64,000 nt of DNA. Origin: Alteromonas sp. RKMC-009. GTDB lineage: Bacteria > Pseudomonadota > Gammaproteobacteria > Enterobacterales > Alteromonadaceae. A program made the translations under genes and the position numbers. Location: assembly GCF_003584565.2 (NCBI RefSeq), contig NZ_CP031010.1, positions 4,402,001-4,466,000 on the forward strand, in the 5' to 3' direction. Below the pieces are notes generated by a model. It was not told the DNA's origin and made no database searches. It was given only the letters and a program-made list of their open reading frames with translations. Below, piece after piece: positions 27,812 through 38,503 of this stretch (positions are counted from its first letter, which is position 1; the number at the start of each line of letters is the position of its first letter).

Positions 27812-28694
27812 TCTCAACCTCCGGACTTTCATCACCGGCGGTACTGACACCATCAAATTCCGCTTCCCCGTCATGACGTTCCGGCCACAACAACAGTAAA
27901 TACTTCAGCCTGTCGAGCCGTGCAAGAGGCGTAGCGGCGACAATGGCAAACGGGCGGCTTTCGTCACGGGTCACCCGGCTGACCTGTGCCACCGGATAAC
28001 CCTCCGGAAAGACCTGTCCTAAACCTGATGTCACCAGAATATCCCCGACTTCCACGTCCACACTATGGGGGACATGCTCCAGCAGCAGCTCATCGAGAGA
28101 GCCGGTGCCGCTGGCAATAAAGCGGATATTATTGCGTACTGAGCGTACCGGCACAGCATGAGTCACATCAGTGATCAGCACCACCCGGCTGTTCGTCGTA
28201 CCCACTTCCATCACCTGGCCCACTACGCCACGGTCATCCAGCACCGATTGCGACAGGAAAACATCGTCCAGAGCTCCTTTATTAATCACAATTTGCTGGC
28301 TGAAAGGACTGTTTTCAACGGCCATCAGCTCTGCCACCTTTTTACGCACGTCCGGTTTTGCCGGCGTATCCAGTAAGGCACGGAGTTGATCGTTTTCTGA
28401 CTGTAAAACATCAAATCGTTGTAAGCGTTCGCTCATCAACAAAACCTGATTGGTCAACCGCTGGTTTTCTTCAACGAGGTCTTCATGGGAAGTGAGACGT
28501 TGCGCGCTGGCGCTGAGCAGTACGCTGGGGAGGTTCGCAAGATATTGCAATGGACTCATCAGTGAGTTCATGTACACGCGCGAAGACTGAAACGCATCAA
28601 ATTTCGAATCTGCGATTATCAGCGCCACCGACATTACCAGCGCAAGAATGAGGCGGCTAATCAGTGAAGGTCCGCGTGTGAAAATCGTATCCAT
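27804..28694 (-). CDS. mreC: MreC, rod-shape determining protein
   Basis: MreC is a bitopic membrane protein with a periplasmic coiled coil and beta domain that links MreB to cell-wall synthesis enzymes. The 296-residue product starts MDTIFTRGPSLISRLILALVMSVALII, with a membrane anchor near residues 15-32. A coiled coil around LTSHEDLVEENQRL follows, then a C-terminal VGDILVTSGLGQVFPEGYPVA motif. It is 51 bases downstream of mreB. Confidence 0.96.
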   Translation of the reverse strand: MDTIFTRGPSLISRLILALVMSVALIIADSKFDAFQSSRVYMNSLMSPLQYLANLPSVLLSASAQRLTSHEDLVEENQRLTNQVLLMSERLQRFDVLQSENDQLRALLDTPAKPDVRKKVAELMAVENSPFSQQIVINKGALDDVFLSQSVLDDRGVVGQVMEVGTTNSRVVLITDVTHAVPVRSVRNNIRFIASGTGSLDELLLEHVPHSVDVEVGDILVTSGLGQVFPEGYPVAQVSRVTRDESRPFAIVAATPLARLDRLKYLLLLWPERHDGEAEFDGVSTAGDESPEVEND

Positions 28695-28745
28695 ATTACC
28701 CGTGATACGCAGTAAGGCTACCTTGCGGTAGCCTTTCTGGTTTGA

Positions 28746-30134
<1,389 letters not shown>

Positions 30135-30593
30135 CTAATAGTTGAAGGGTTTAGTCATGTTGTATGTGTTGGATTTCGTCGCCACCATATCACCGGCAGC
30201 GCAGGTGCCGGTGGATTTAATTTCATAATGGTACTCTGTCTGGTTTCCGCTGACAGGGATTGAACGGGTGGTACACCGCACCACGATTGTACAGCCTTCA
30301 AACCCTTGAGTATTCACCACCAGACTGTCCAGATTGAAAGACGTCTCGCAAATATGCAGACCGCCGTTAACCGGTTTAATCGCGTGCGCCAGTATTTCGA
30401 TCCCCACCAGCGATGCCTGCTCAGCCCGCTCTCCCATCACTTCATACACAATGGTTTTCTCTGATGACTGCACCATTGAAGCCATTGAAATACCAATGAG
30501 TGACAGCACAACGATAGCAAACATCGCCAGTACCAGCATGCTGCCGCGTTGTGATGCGGGTAAAGCGCAAGTAGTTTCAGGGTTTGAACGCAA
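30135..30593 (-). CDS. mshP: MshP, MSHA minor pseudopilin-like protein
   Basis: This is the last gene of the MSHA cluster. I start it at a TTG at 30593, where a perfect AGGAGG lies 6 bases upstream. This gives a 152-residue protein beginning MRSNPETTCALPASQRGSML. The PilX-like hydrophobic segment SMLVLAMFAIVVLSLIG follows the Gly. As in the MshP/PilX group, it lacks the Glu5 of classical pilins. It overlaps the end of mshO by 17 bases. Family members are minor components of the pilus assembly complex. Confidence 0.82.
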   Translation of the reverse strand: MRSNPETTCALPASQRGSMLVLAMFAIVVLSLIGISMASMVQSSEKTIVYEVMGERAEQASLVGIEILAHAIKPVNGGLHICETSFNLDSLVVNTQGFEGCTIVVRCTTRSIPVSGNQTEYHYEIKSTGTCAAGDMVATKSNTYNMTKPFNY

Positions 30594-31431
30594 CGTGCAC
30601 CTCCTGAAAATGATTAACCTGCTCACCATTATCATTAAACTGAAGGTTTATCCTGACGAAATTGCTTTTTCCGGCAGGGCCGGCAAATACCATTAACGGA
30701 TCGTTAGCGGCATAGGAAGACGCCGGATTACCTGACAACTGGTTTGTAACATGCTCAGCCACAATTACGGCACCAGACAACGACAAAGATTGCGAAGTAT
30801 TCATATTTTCTTCTTTGCGATATACGTTGCCATTCGCCACACAGTAGCTGATTGTCCGGTTAACAAAATAGGCATAGTGATGGGGTGATGCCTGCTGAAA
30901 GGCGCGATCTACCTGCACCTGAATGACATCATCACTGTCATCTCGGGTGAGGCAATGCCCGTCTCCGTCATCTGAGCATCCCGTTACCCGCGCTTTTCTG
31001 TTACGAGACTGATCGTACACGTCAGCAGGTTGCAGGGGATAAATGACGATGTGCTGATCATTAGCGACAATATGATAATTACCATCCGGGTCGTGTGGCC
31101 AGAACATATTAATCGTGCGGTTGGACGTTGAACCAAAAGGTGCGGTGGCATAGCTGGCAGGCCAGACGACCGGGGTAAATTCAACGCAGTGCACACCACT
31201 GTTTCCGGCTATGCGAAAACTGTTTGGCACAGCACGGGCCATTTCCCGCTGCATCCGCGTTACGGCGAAGCGGCCCTCGTTCATCAGTTGCTCTCTCTCA
31301 ACACTGCCGGCAAACAGCAAAATGGTATTCCCCATAAAGCTGCTTATTCCCAACCCCACAATACCCAGAATTACAATCACTGTAACAAGTTCAATCAGGG
31401 TGAAGCCTTTCTGTACACTGAACTTCGCCAT
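30577..31431 (-). CDS. mshO: MshO, MSHA minor pseudopilin
   Basis: The 284-residue product is a type IV prepilin-like protein. Its leader MAKFSVQKG is followed by FTLIELVTVIVILGIVGLG with Glu at +5, so prepilin peptidase should cut after the Gly. The large C-terminal domain holds paired cysteines (VTGCSDDGDGHC). The ATG at 31431 overlaps the mshD stop in TGATG by one base; an in-frame GTG at 31443 is possible but has no ribosome site. It is probably part of the tip complex with MshC, MshD and MshP. Confidence 0.9.
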   Translation of the reverse strand: MAKFSVQKGFTLIELVTVIVILGIVGLGISSFMGNTILLFAGSVEREQLMNEGRFAVTRMQREMARAVPNSFRIAGNSGVHCVEFTPVVWPASYATAPFGSTSNRTINMFWPHDPDGNYHIVANDQHIVIYPLQPADVYDQSRNRKARVTGCSDDGDGHCLTRDDSDDVIQVQVDRAFQQASPHHYAYFVNRTISYCVANGNVYRKEENMNTSQSLSLSGAVIVAEHVTNQLSGNPASSYAANDPLMVFAGPAGKSNFVRINLQFNDNGEQVNHFQEVHVAFKP

Positions 31432-32012
31432 CAGATATTCCACTTATAAGCAGAGAACACAACCGTATCGCCACCCGGTGTGGTAATAAAGACGACAATG
31501 CGTTTTATATTCCCGGTATAGGTACCGGTATCGTATACGCCATCCTGATTGGTATCGTCATCGTCTATGCCATCGGTATTATCATCGTAGTGCACCCGGA
31601 CAAACAGCGAAAACCCCTGATAAAGTGGTGAGCCGTCAGGCGCGATAAGTGCAACGCCACGGCTGTCAGTAATACCGGCCCCGGATTGGCTTAGCAGGTG
31701 ATAATCATCCACATCATCCCAGTTTGCTCTGACTTCACCGCTACCCGGTCCGAATTCACTGGTATAAGAACAGCGATTACCCTCATTACACCGGGGGTCG
31801 TCGGGATTGGAACTTGAACGCACATCAAATTTTTTACTGTTAATTTCCGATAACAATGCCCGCCCGAGTTCCGCTGCACGGGTTTGCCAGATGGGTTCAA
31901 GGCTTTTCTTTGATTGTTCAGCAATGAGCTGCACAGACGTGGCCAGCACAATGGCAAATATCACCATCCCTATAACCGTTTCCAGTAATGTAAACCCCCG
32001 GTTAGCATTCAT
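31431..32012 (-). CDS. mshD: MshD, MSHA minor pseudopilin
   Basis: The 193-residue prepilin-like protein has the short leader MNANRG before FTLLETVIGMVIFAIVL, with Glu at +5. The soluble part carries a DDDDTNQDG-type acidic loop that may bind calcium (inference from the D-x-N-x-D-G pattern). It overlaps mshC upstream by 11 bases and mshO downstream by one base, suggesting translational coupling. Confidence 0.9.
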   Translation of the reverse strand: MNANRGFTLLETVIGMVIFAIVLATSVQLIAEQSKKSLEPIWQTRAAELGRALLSEINSKKFDVRSSSNPDDPRCNEGNRCSYTSEFGPGSGEVRANWDDVDDYHLLSQSGAGITDSRGVALIAPDGSPLYQGFSLFVRVHYDDNTDGIDDDDTNQDGVYDTGTYTGNIKRIVVFITTPGGDTVVFSAYKWNI

Positions 32013-32574
32013 AGATGAAGCCCTGGCTGTTTACGCACACACTGGCGGTTGATTTGCCGGCAAATGAAATACGGCAACCGGAACCTGAAGCGCACAGAGC
32101 GCCGGGGGTCAATGGTTTACCTACATTGTTAAAACCGATATAGACCGGCGCGGAAGCATTGCCATCGTAACCCGACATAGTAACTTCCATGGCACTTATT
32201 TCACCGTTATCCGTACGGAGGTGGCTGGCTGCGCTGAAATCAATGCCGCTCTGACAGGACGCGGATGCACTGGCAGATGCCAGAGTGGCCACTGGCGGGC
32301 CGAAATTGAGCGATGACGGGGAATAATTGAAGTTCAGCCGGTGACAATATCCGTCACGGGTGTCCTGCATGGCCTGCATCTGAACATGCCTTAGTGCGCT
32401 AAGCAGGCGCTTTTGCAGCAGGAACTCGTTGTACCCCTTGCCATCATCGAAGCGTGAAATCGCTACCACCGATAACACACCCAGTAAAACTATGATGATG
32501 ACAAGTTCAACAAGGGTAAAGCCCGACTGAACTCTCAAGGTTGCAGGACACAGATGCCCTACGCGCTTTCTCAT
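32002..32574 (-). CDS. mshC: MshC, MSHA minor pseudopilin
   Basis: The 190-residue prepilin-like protein has an 18-residue leader ending in QSG, then FTLVELVIIIVLLGVLSVVA with Glu at +5. The C-terminal domain has a pair of cysteines near the end (CVNSQGFIYEC). It lies 12 bases downstream of mshA. In Vibrio cholerae MshC is one of the minor pilins in the MSHA assembly. Confidence 0.9.
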   Translation of the reverse strand: MRKRVGHLCPATLRVQSGFTLVELVIIIVLLGVLSVVAISRFDDGKGYNEFLLQKRLLSALRHVQMQAMQDTRDGYCHRLNFNYSPSSLNFGPPVATLASASASASCQSGIDFSAASHLRTDNGEISAMEVTMSGYDGNASAPVYIGFNNVGKPLTPGALCASGSGCRISFAGKSTASVCVNSQGFIYEC

Positions 32575-32586
32575 TGATACTTCCGG

Positions 32587-33081
32587 TTAGCAGCCCTGAT
32601 CCTGTACGACAATAACAGGTGCCGTATTGGCATTCGCTGCCTCAGTGTAAATAATCTGACAAGCATCAGCTTCTGTCGCGTTATATGCTGTACCTTCCGG
32701 CGTAATTGTAAACTGGCCGGCTGCCGGAGAACCCACAGTGATTGTCCAGTCAGCGTCGCTGAATTCTACCCAGTAGTTCAGGTTAGTGATGGAAGCCACT
32801 TCGGCATCCGGATAGCCAAAATCCGTATCTACTGTATTGCCGTTGATAGTTATCTGAGTGGTTGCATCACCGGCATAGGCCGTGCGCTGTTCACCGGCAA
32901 TGGCAGATTTTGCATAAACCAGTTGCATACCGCTGGTCAGTGCCGCTTTAGCACCTTGCAGGGTAGATGCACGGGCATCGCCTTGTAAATCAATGAAACG
33001 GGGCGCTGCCGTCACGGCAAGAATACCTAAAATCACGATCACAATGACCAGTTCGATAAGTGTAAAACCACGTTGTTGCAT
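32587..33081 (-). CDS. mshA: MshA, major MSHA pilin
   Basis: MshA is the structural subunit of the mannose-sensitive haemagglutinin type IV pilus, used for surface attachment. The 164-residue product has the very short leader MQQRG and the mature N-terminus FTLIELVIVIVILGILAVTA, followed by APRFIDLQGDA, the signature stretch after the helix in MSHA pilins. Two cysteines near the C-terminus can form the usual D-region disulfide. The gene is 55 bases downstream of mshB. Confidence 0.94.
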   Translation of the reverse strand: MQQRGFTLIELVIVIVILGILAVTAAPRFIDLQGDARASTLQGAKAALTSGMQLVYAKSAIAGEQRTAYAGDATTQITINGNTVDTDFGYPDAEVASITNLNYWVEFSDADWTITVGSPAAGQFTITPEGTAYNATEADACQIIYTEAANANTAPVIVVQDQGC

Positions 33082-33136
33082 GTTCAGTACCTCTAAATAG
33101 GAAATTAACTATATATATTATGGCTCAAAATCTTGC

Positions 33137-33772
33137 TCAGTTAGTTATGGATTGATCGCTATTGTTAGTGAACACAATAACCTGACCTATCCTTGAGTCG
33201 TATATGAATCCATTTCCCTGTGTGTTATCGACTGGCGCAGTATTTAAGTTCTTGATGGTTTGACTTAAATAATAGTAGCACTGGTCATTTCCGCCAGATC
33301 CCGTACCACTGCTTACAGCGGTATAGTAACGAAATCGTTCTGTGGGAATATTTTGCCAGTTAGCAGTAATGGTCGGTGCACTCTGCATGATAAGACTGAA
33401 AATGCTCTGGCAATCTGCATTACTCATACTGGTATCTTCCGAGCTGCCATCATTCGCCAGTTGCCCGGTAGGGTAGCCGGTGTCACTGTCGACCCCTACA
33501 CGCACGCCATCCAATGTGACAAAGGTTTGATTCGTGCTGTCGTTGTCCTGCGGACGGGCCTCAAGTTCCCATTGCGCCCGTACCAGCCCGACGCCGGTGG
33601 CAAAGCCGCCTGCCACACCTTCAACGGTGGCATTTTCTGCATCTTCGGTCACGTCCAGAAACCGGGGAATGGCCACTGCAGCCAGCAGACCAAGCAATAC
33701 CACAACAATGGTCAGTTCAATCAGCGTAAAGCCGGCCTGACTCTGTGTTGCCCGATAACGCTGTATATCCAT
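33137..33772 (-). CDS. mshB: MshB, MSHA pilin-like protein
   Basis: The 211-residue product resembles MshA, with a longer leader (MDIQRYRATQSQAG) before FTLIELTIVVVLLGLLAAVA. I chose the ATG at 33772 because GGGAG lies about 9 bases upstream. The frame to 33829 would overlap mshF and add an unlikely leader. Two Cys (NADCQSIF and GGNDQCYYY) may form a disulfide. MshB is usually a minor pilin. Confidence 0.9.
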   Translation of the reverse strand: MDIQRYRATQSQAGFTLIELTIVVVLLGLLAAVAIPRFLDVTEDAENATVEGVAGGFATGVGLVRAQWELEARPQDNDSTNQTFVTLDGVRVGVDSDTGYPTGQLANDGSSEDTSMSNADCQSIFSLIMQSAPTITANWQNIPTERFRYYTAVSSGTGSGGNDQCYYYLSQTIKNLNTAPVDNTQGNGFIYDSRIGQVIVFTNNSDQSITN

Positions 33773-33815
33773 GTTTCTGTTCTCCCGTTGTTCTGCATGC
33801 TGGCGATGTACCGGA

Positions 33816-34337
33816 TCACTCATCTTCATAGGTCACATCTCCGCGATAAATTGCATAATCAAAATAGTCACCGCTGCTCAGTCCGAACCGGCAATAAGCA
33901 TTAACCGGCTCACCCGACTCTGTATCTGTATCACCTTCGTAAAAATCCCCGCGGACTCTGAAACCATCCACTTCCATAGGCTGATTCAGTAACATCTGCC
34001 ACAGCTTCCGGCAGCCGTCATCTGTATGTTTAACGCCGGGCCAGCCCGTTACTCCCATCACCACCGGACGGCGATCAGTCTCTTTACCTTCACTATTATA
34101 GTGCACCAGCAAAATACGCTCCGGACGGCCCTCAGCCTGCCACTGCCAGTGTGCGCTGACAGCACTGTCTTCGAGTTTATCGCCGAAGCGGAACAGGATC
34201 TGGCCTTTCAAATTCGGCTCCGATTCGTAGAAGTAGACGATAAAACTGCCCATTAAAATAGCAAACACCAGGGTTGAAATGATGCCAAGGAACATCTTGC
34301 GCTGTTCATTCACTGCGGCGGCGTTACTTTTCCTCAC
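33816..34337 (-). CDS. mshF: MshF, MSHA biogenesis protein
   Basis: This 173-residue bitopic protein has one transmembrane helix (MFLGIISTLVFAILMGSFIV) near its N-terminus and a periplasmic domain with two Cys (DGCRKLW and NAYCRFG). The GTG at 34337 overlaps the mshG stop as GTGA. A longer frame to 34370 is unsupported. It lies in the mshF place between mshG and mshB. Its role in pilus assembly is not well known. Confidence 0.85.
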   Translation of the reverse strand: MRKSNAAAVNEQRKMFLGIISTLVFAILMGSFIVYFYESEPNLKGQILFRFGDKLEDSAVSAHWQWQAEGRPERILLVHYNSEGKETDRRPVVMGVTGWPGVKHTDDGCRKLWQMLLNQPMEVDGFRVRGDFYEGDTDTESGEPVNAYCRFGLSSGDYFDYAIYRGDVTYEDE

Positions 34338-35569
34338 CGGCCCCCCTTTATCGCACTCATCATGTCCCACATCGGGGAGAAAATACCCAGAGCTAAAATC
34401 AGCACCATGCCGGCTACAATCACAATCAGGAACGGTTCAATTTTCGCAGTCAGGCTTTTCAGGTCGTAGTCCACTTCACGCTCATAGAAACCGGCAACCT
34501 CGGCAAGCAGCTCATCTACACGCCCCGTTTCTTCCCCCACGTTAATCATTTGCATGATCATCGGGGTGAAGAGTCCGCTGGCACGGCTGACCCGGGTTAA
34601 ATTCTCACCCTTTTCGATGCGCTGGCGCATTTCAATAACAGAAGCTGACACATAAGCGTTATCGACCGCATCCGCCACAAGGTTAAGGGCATTGGTAAGG
34701 GGCACACCGGAATGGAGCATCATAGAAAAACTGCGGCTGAAACGGGCCAGCAGTGAACGGCGGATGATGTCTCCCACCACGGGAAGACGAAGCTTGAGAC
34801 GATCCCATTTGTAACGGCCGCTTTCGGTACTTACATAGCGGTAAATGCCATAGCTGATTAACGCGATAATGCCGATAAGAATATAACTGCGGTTAAGCAT
34901 GAAATCAGAAATGGCCAGCAGCACTTTGGTCATGGTGGGCAGTTCTGCACCGAATTTGGCAAACATGGTGGCAAATTTAGGGATAACGAATACGTTGAGC
35001 ACCACAAAGGCCACTGCCAGAGCGATCAGCACGAAAACAGGATACCGTGTGGCGGCTTTAATTTGCTTACGGGTTTCCTGCTCCCGTTCAAGGTACTCAG
35101 CCAGCTGTAAAAACGCATCATCCAGACGACCGGTATTCTCGCCTACGTGAATAATGCTCACAAAAAGCTGGTTGAAAATGTCGCTGTGTAAATGCAGCGC
35201 CGAGGACAAACTGCGCCCCCTTTCTAACTGAGCGATAACATCAAGCAGAGCAACACGCATTCGCACAGAATTACTGGACTCAGCCAAACCGCTGACGGCC
35301 CGCAATATAGGAATACCGGCACGGGTCAGTGAAAACATCTGACGACAAAAGATAACCAGCTCGTCCAGCGACACATTGGGCGTGTACCAGTGCACGTCCA
35401 TGGATTTTTCAGCACCGGAAGCCGGCTCATCTTTGCTCGCAACAATTTTGATAGGGATGACATTGCGGGCCAGCAGCAGCTTTGCCACGGCGCTCTCGTC
35501 AGTAGCTTCCATAGTTCCTTCGGTTAACTCACCCGTTCTTTCACGGGCAGTATAACTAAACCTGGCCAT
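34334..35569 (-). CDS. mshG: MshG, inner-membrane platform protein
   Basis: MshG belongs to the GspF/PilC family and forms the inner-membrane platform on which the ATPase works. The start at 35569 gives MARFSYTARERTGELTEGTM and 411 residues, the expected length. The frame to 35647 adds 26 residues without a homologous look. Two GspF domains are visible (FCRQMFSLTRAGIPILRAV and FSRSFSMMLHSGVPLTNAL), with three membrane segments. It overlaps mshE by 14 bases. Confidence 0.95.
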   Translation of the reverse strand: MARFSYTARERTGELTEGTMEATDESAVAKLLLARNVIPIKIVASKDEPASGAEKSMDVHWYTPNVSLDELVIFCRQMFSLTRAGIPILRAVSGLAESSNSVRMRVALLDVIAQLERGRSLSSALHLHSDIFNQLFVSIIHVGENTGRLDDAFLQLAEYLEREQETRKQIKAATRYPVFVLIALAVAFVVLNVFVIPKFATMFAKFGAELPTMTKVLLAISDFMLNRSYILIGIIALISYGIYRYVSTESGRYKWDRLKLRLPVVGDIIRRSLLARFSRSFSMMLHSGVPLTNALNLVADAVDNAYVSASVIEMRQRIEKGENLTRVSRASGLFTPMIMQMINVGEETGRVDELLAEVAGFYEREVDYDLKSLTAKIEPFLIVIVAGMVLILALGIFSPMWDMMSAIKGGR

Positions 35570-37301
35570 CACCCGTGTCCTCTGCTTTTTCCACGTCTGT
35601 ATCTGAGGTATCGGCGACCATTTCAGACAACTTGAGCACTTCCTCAACGGTGGTCATGCCCATTTTCGCGTAGGTTAATGCGGCGTAAGCCAGCGGCCGG
35701 TAACGGTTGCTTTCTCTGGCATGTTGCGCGAAGCCCACGGTATCCCCAACCTTCAGCGCATCCATCATGGCGTCATTCAGTTCCAGCAGTTCGAACACAC
35801 CAATCCGGCCTTTGTAGCCGGTCTGATTACATTTCTGGCAACCGCGACCTTTTTTAAATACCACCTCTCCCAAAGATTCATCCACGTGTTTGAGCCAGAA
35901 CACCTCTTCCGGGGTGGGGGTGTAAACACTTTCGCAACTGTCACAAATTTTACGGACCAGACGCTGGGCAACAACGCCACGTAACGCACTGGCGGCCAGG
36001 TAGCCCGGCGCTCCCATATCAAGCAGGCGGATAGCACTGGAAACAGCGTCGTTGGTGTGTAACGTTGACAATACCAGGTGACCGGTTAATGCTCCCCGCA
36101 GACCAATTTCCACTGTTTCCTGGTCCCGCATTTCCCCCACCATGATAATGTCCGGATCCTGACGCAATGTGGTACGCAGTACACTGGAGAAAGTCAGGTC
36201 GATTTTGCTGTTCACCTGCACCTGGTTTACCCTGGGCAAACGGTATTCCACAGGATCTTCAACAGTGATGATTTTTCTTTCCGGTTTATTCAGTTCACTC
36301 AGCGCGCCGTAAAGTGTCGTTGTCTTTCCTGAGCCGGTAGGACCGGTAACCAGAATCATGCCGTGCGGCCGTTGTAACAGCGTGCGGAAACGTTTCAACA
36401 GCGGCGCGGGCATTCCGGTCTGTTCCAGTGTTAATACTCCGGCTGACTGATCCAGCAAACGCATTACCACCGCTTCGCCGGACTGAACCGGCATGGTTGA
36501 TAAACGCACGTCAATGCGGTGTCCCCGTACTTTTACCTGGGTACGGCCATCCTGAGGTAACCGCTTTTCAGAGATATCCAGACCGGCCATCAGCTTCAGG
36601 CGTAATACCAGTGCTGCAGCAATGTTTCCCTGCGGAATAACAGTTTCCTGCAACACACCGTCGACACGCTGACGGATGCGCAGCTTGCTTTCATCCGGCT
36701 CAATGTGAATATCTGAGGCTTTGGCAATGACCGCATCATCGAAGATTGACTGAAGTAACCGGGAAACAGCGGTGTCCTGCTCTTCTTCCACACCGGCACT
36801 TAACGAAAAGTCATCTGTTTCCTGATACTCCTCTGCCAGCTCATGGGCGAAAGAGGCAATTTCATCGGTTTTACGATAATGGGTATCGTAGGCGTTATAC
36901 AGTTGCGCTTCGCTGACCACAGCCATATCGAATGGTTTGGGCAGCAGATCTGACAGGTTATCCTGAGCGTTGAGATCAGCCGGGTCGCTCATCGCCACCA
37001 GCAACCGGTCACCTTTGTCTTCAATAACCAGCGCTCTGTACCGGCGGGCCTGAATTTCCGGTAATAGCTTTACGGCACTGGCATTAACCTGATACTGGTC
37101 GAGGTCGATAAGTGCGACCTTAAGGTGGCGGGAGAGTAACGTTAATAACTCCTGCTCTGTCACCAGCCCCATGGAAATAAGTGTGGCACCCAGCTTACGG
37201 CCAGTTTTACGCTGTTCCCCCAGCGCCTGTACCAGCTGCTCATCGGTAATTAAACCATCCTGTACCAGCAGATCTCCTAAACGGATTTTCGTCTGACTCA
37301 T
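35556..37301 (-). CDS. mshE: MshE, pilus extension ATPase with c-di-GMP-binding N-terminus
   Basis: MshE powers pilus extension. The 581-residue protein has an N-terminal MshEN domain made of two tandem motifs. The first is RLGDLLVQDGLITDEQLV followed by ALGEQRKTGRKLG; the second, weaker one is around LISMGLVTEQELLTLL. This domain binds c-di-GMP in Vibrio MshE. A GspE-type ATPase follows, with Walker A GPTGSGKTTTLY, a Walker B region near DPDIIMVGEMRD, HLVLSTLHTNDA and a tetracysteine zinc site (CDSC and CQKC). It follows mshN by 2 bases. Confidence 0.96.
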   Translation of the reverse strand: MSQTKIRLGDLLVQDGLITDEQLVQALGEQRKTGRKLGATLISMGLVTEQELLTLLSRHLKVALIDLDQYQVNASAVKLLPEIQARRYRALVIEDKGDRLLVAMSDPADLNAQDNLSDLLPKPFDMAVVSEAQLYNAYDTHYRKTDEIASFAHELAEEYQETDDFSLSAGVEEEQDTAVSRLLQSIFDDAVIAKASDIHIEPDESKLRIRQRVDGVLQETVIPQGNIAAALVLRLKLMAGLDISEKRLPQDGRTQVKVRGHRIDVRLSTMPVQSGEAVVMRLLDQSAGVLTLEQTGMPAPLLKRFRTLLQRPHGMILVTGPTGSGKTTTLYGALSELNKPERKIITVEDPVEYRLPRVNQVQVNSKIDLTFSSVLRTTLRQDPDIIMVGEMRDQETVEIGLRGALTGHLVLSTLHTNDAVSSAIRLLDMGAPGYLAASALRGVVAQRLVRKICDSCESVYTPTPEEVFWLKHVDESLGEVVFKKGRGCQKCNQTGYKGRIGVFELLELNDAMMDALKVGDTVGFAQHARESNRYRPLAYAALTYAKMGMTTVEEVLKLSEMVADTSDTDVEKAEDTGDGQV

Positions 37302-37303
37302 AA

Positions 37304-38503
37304 TTACTCCGAGAGATCCTTAATCCGTTTCCGGACGAATATTTCAACATCGTCTTCCAGCCCTTGTCTGTTAAGAGCCTTCTGGTATGCCTGCACCGCC
37401 AGATGTCGTTGATCAAGCTTGTCTGCAGCAATACCTAAACCTAACCACCAGCGCGCTGTGGCAGGCTGCAGTTCTGTCAGCGCCCGGTAATCATTGATCG
37501 CTGTGTCGTATTTTTGCTGCTGATTGGCGTAACCTGCGCGAAATCCCAAAAAGTCCGTGTCGGTAGTGACGACCGGCTGACTGATCACTTCCCAGGCCAG
37601 TTCGCCCATGTTCTGCTGAGTGTAAAGACGCCCCAGCATCAACCGGATACTGGTATTCGCCGGTGCTTTCACGAGTGCCTGTTCCAGTATTTGCTGCGCC
37701 TGCTCTACTTGTCCTTCTGCGAAATACACTGATGCCAGTTTCTTGCGGACATCAAGGTTATCCGGCTCCCGTTGCGATAAAAGTATCAGCAGACGGGTGG
37801 CTTCACGCATATTGCCTTTTTTCATCTCACCGGCAATCTGATCGCGCAGTGTTGCTTCCACAGCGGCAGGCTGCGACTTAGTGACTTTCATCACCCCTGT
37901 ATCAGCGGTTTTACTATGTGCTTTTTCCGGTTTTGTTACCGGCACACGGTTGCCTGCAGATTCCGGAGCCGTTATTTGTACAGCCTCTTCCTGCCGGGAT
38001 TGTGGCTCTGTTTGAACTTGATTAAAAACAATGACCGGACCATTATCACCGGCTTGTGACGCTGTCCGGCCTCCGGCCTGCGGTATATTCTCCGGCGTTA
38101 CCGGTGCTGGCTCTGAGCTATTTGTAACAGCAAATGATGTATTATCAGGCGGTGCAATTGCAGTAAGGCTGCTATCTCCTGATGCGGTAAGGCGCGGCTC
38201 CGGCTCAGATTCATCAGAGACCGGAGATGACGAGGAATTCAACGATAACGGCGCAGGTCCGGCTTGGTTATCCGGTGAAGTTACGACTTTGACCGGTGGG
38301 GCGGTTCTGTCTCCGCTGTCTTTGGCATCTACCAGAAAAGTAAACGCACTCCATGCAATTGCGGCAAGCAGCAACACGCCGAGAATAATCAACCGGCTCT
38401 TTCTGCCATCGTCTTCCGATGAGGACGGTTTATAGTTTTTTGTGTTGCCGCCCTGATTATTCTGTCCTTCAAGGTCGCGGAGCATTTTATTAATGACACT
38501 CAT
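37304..38503 (-). CDS. mshN: MshN, TPR membrane protein
   Basis: The start at 38503 overlaps the mshM stop as ATGA, has GGAGG upstream, and gives a 399-residue product beginning MSVINKMLRDLEG. One transmembrane helix (LIILGVLLLAAIAWSAFTFLV) near residues 40-58 is followed by a low-complexity Ser/Pro-rich linker to about residue 215 and then tetratricopeptide repeats to the C-terminus. MshN is a periplasmic scaffold protein of the MSHA system. Confidence 0.92.
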   Translation of the reverse strand: MSVINKMLRDLEGQNNQGGNTKNYKPSSSEDDGRKSRLIILGVLLLAAIAWSAFTFLVDAKDSGDRTAPPVKVVTSPDNQAGPAPLSLNSSSSPVSDESEPEPRLTASGDSSLTAIAPPDNTSFAVTNSSEPAPVTPENIPQAGGRTASQAGDNGPVIVFNQVQTEPQSRQEEAVQITAPESAGNRVPVTKPEKAHSKTADTGVMKVTKSQPAAVEATLRDQIAGEMKKGNMREATRLLILLSQREPDNLDVRKKLASVYFAEGQVEQAQQILEQALVKAPANTSIRLMLGRLYTQQNMGELAWEVISQPVVTTDTDFLGFRAGYANQQQKYDTAINDYRALTELQPATARWWLGLGIAADKLDQRHLAVQAYQKALNRQGLEDDVEIFVRKRIKDLSE

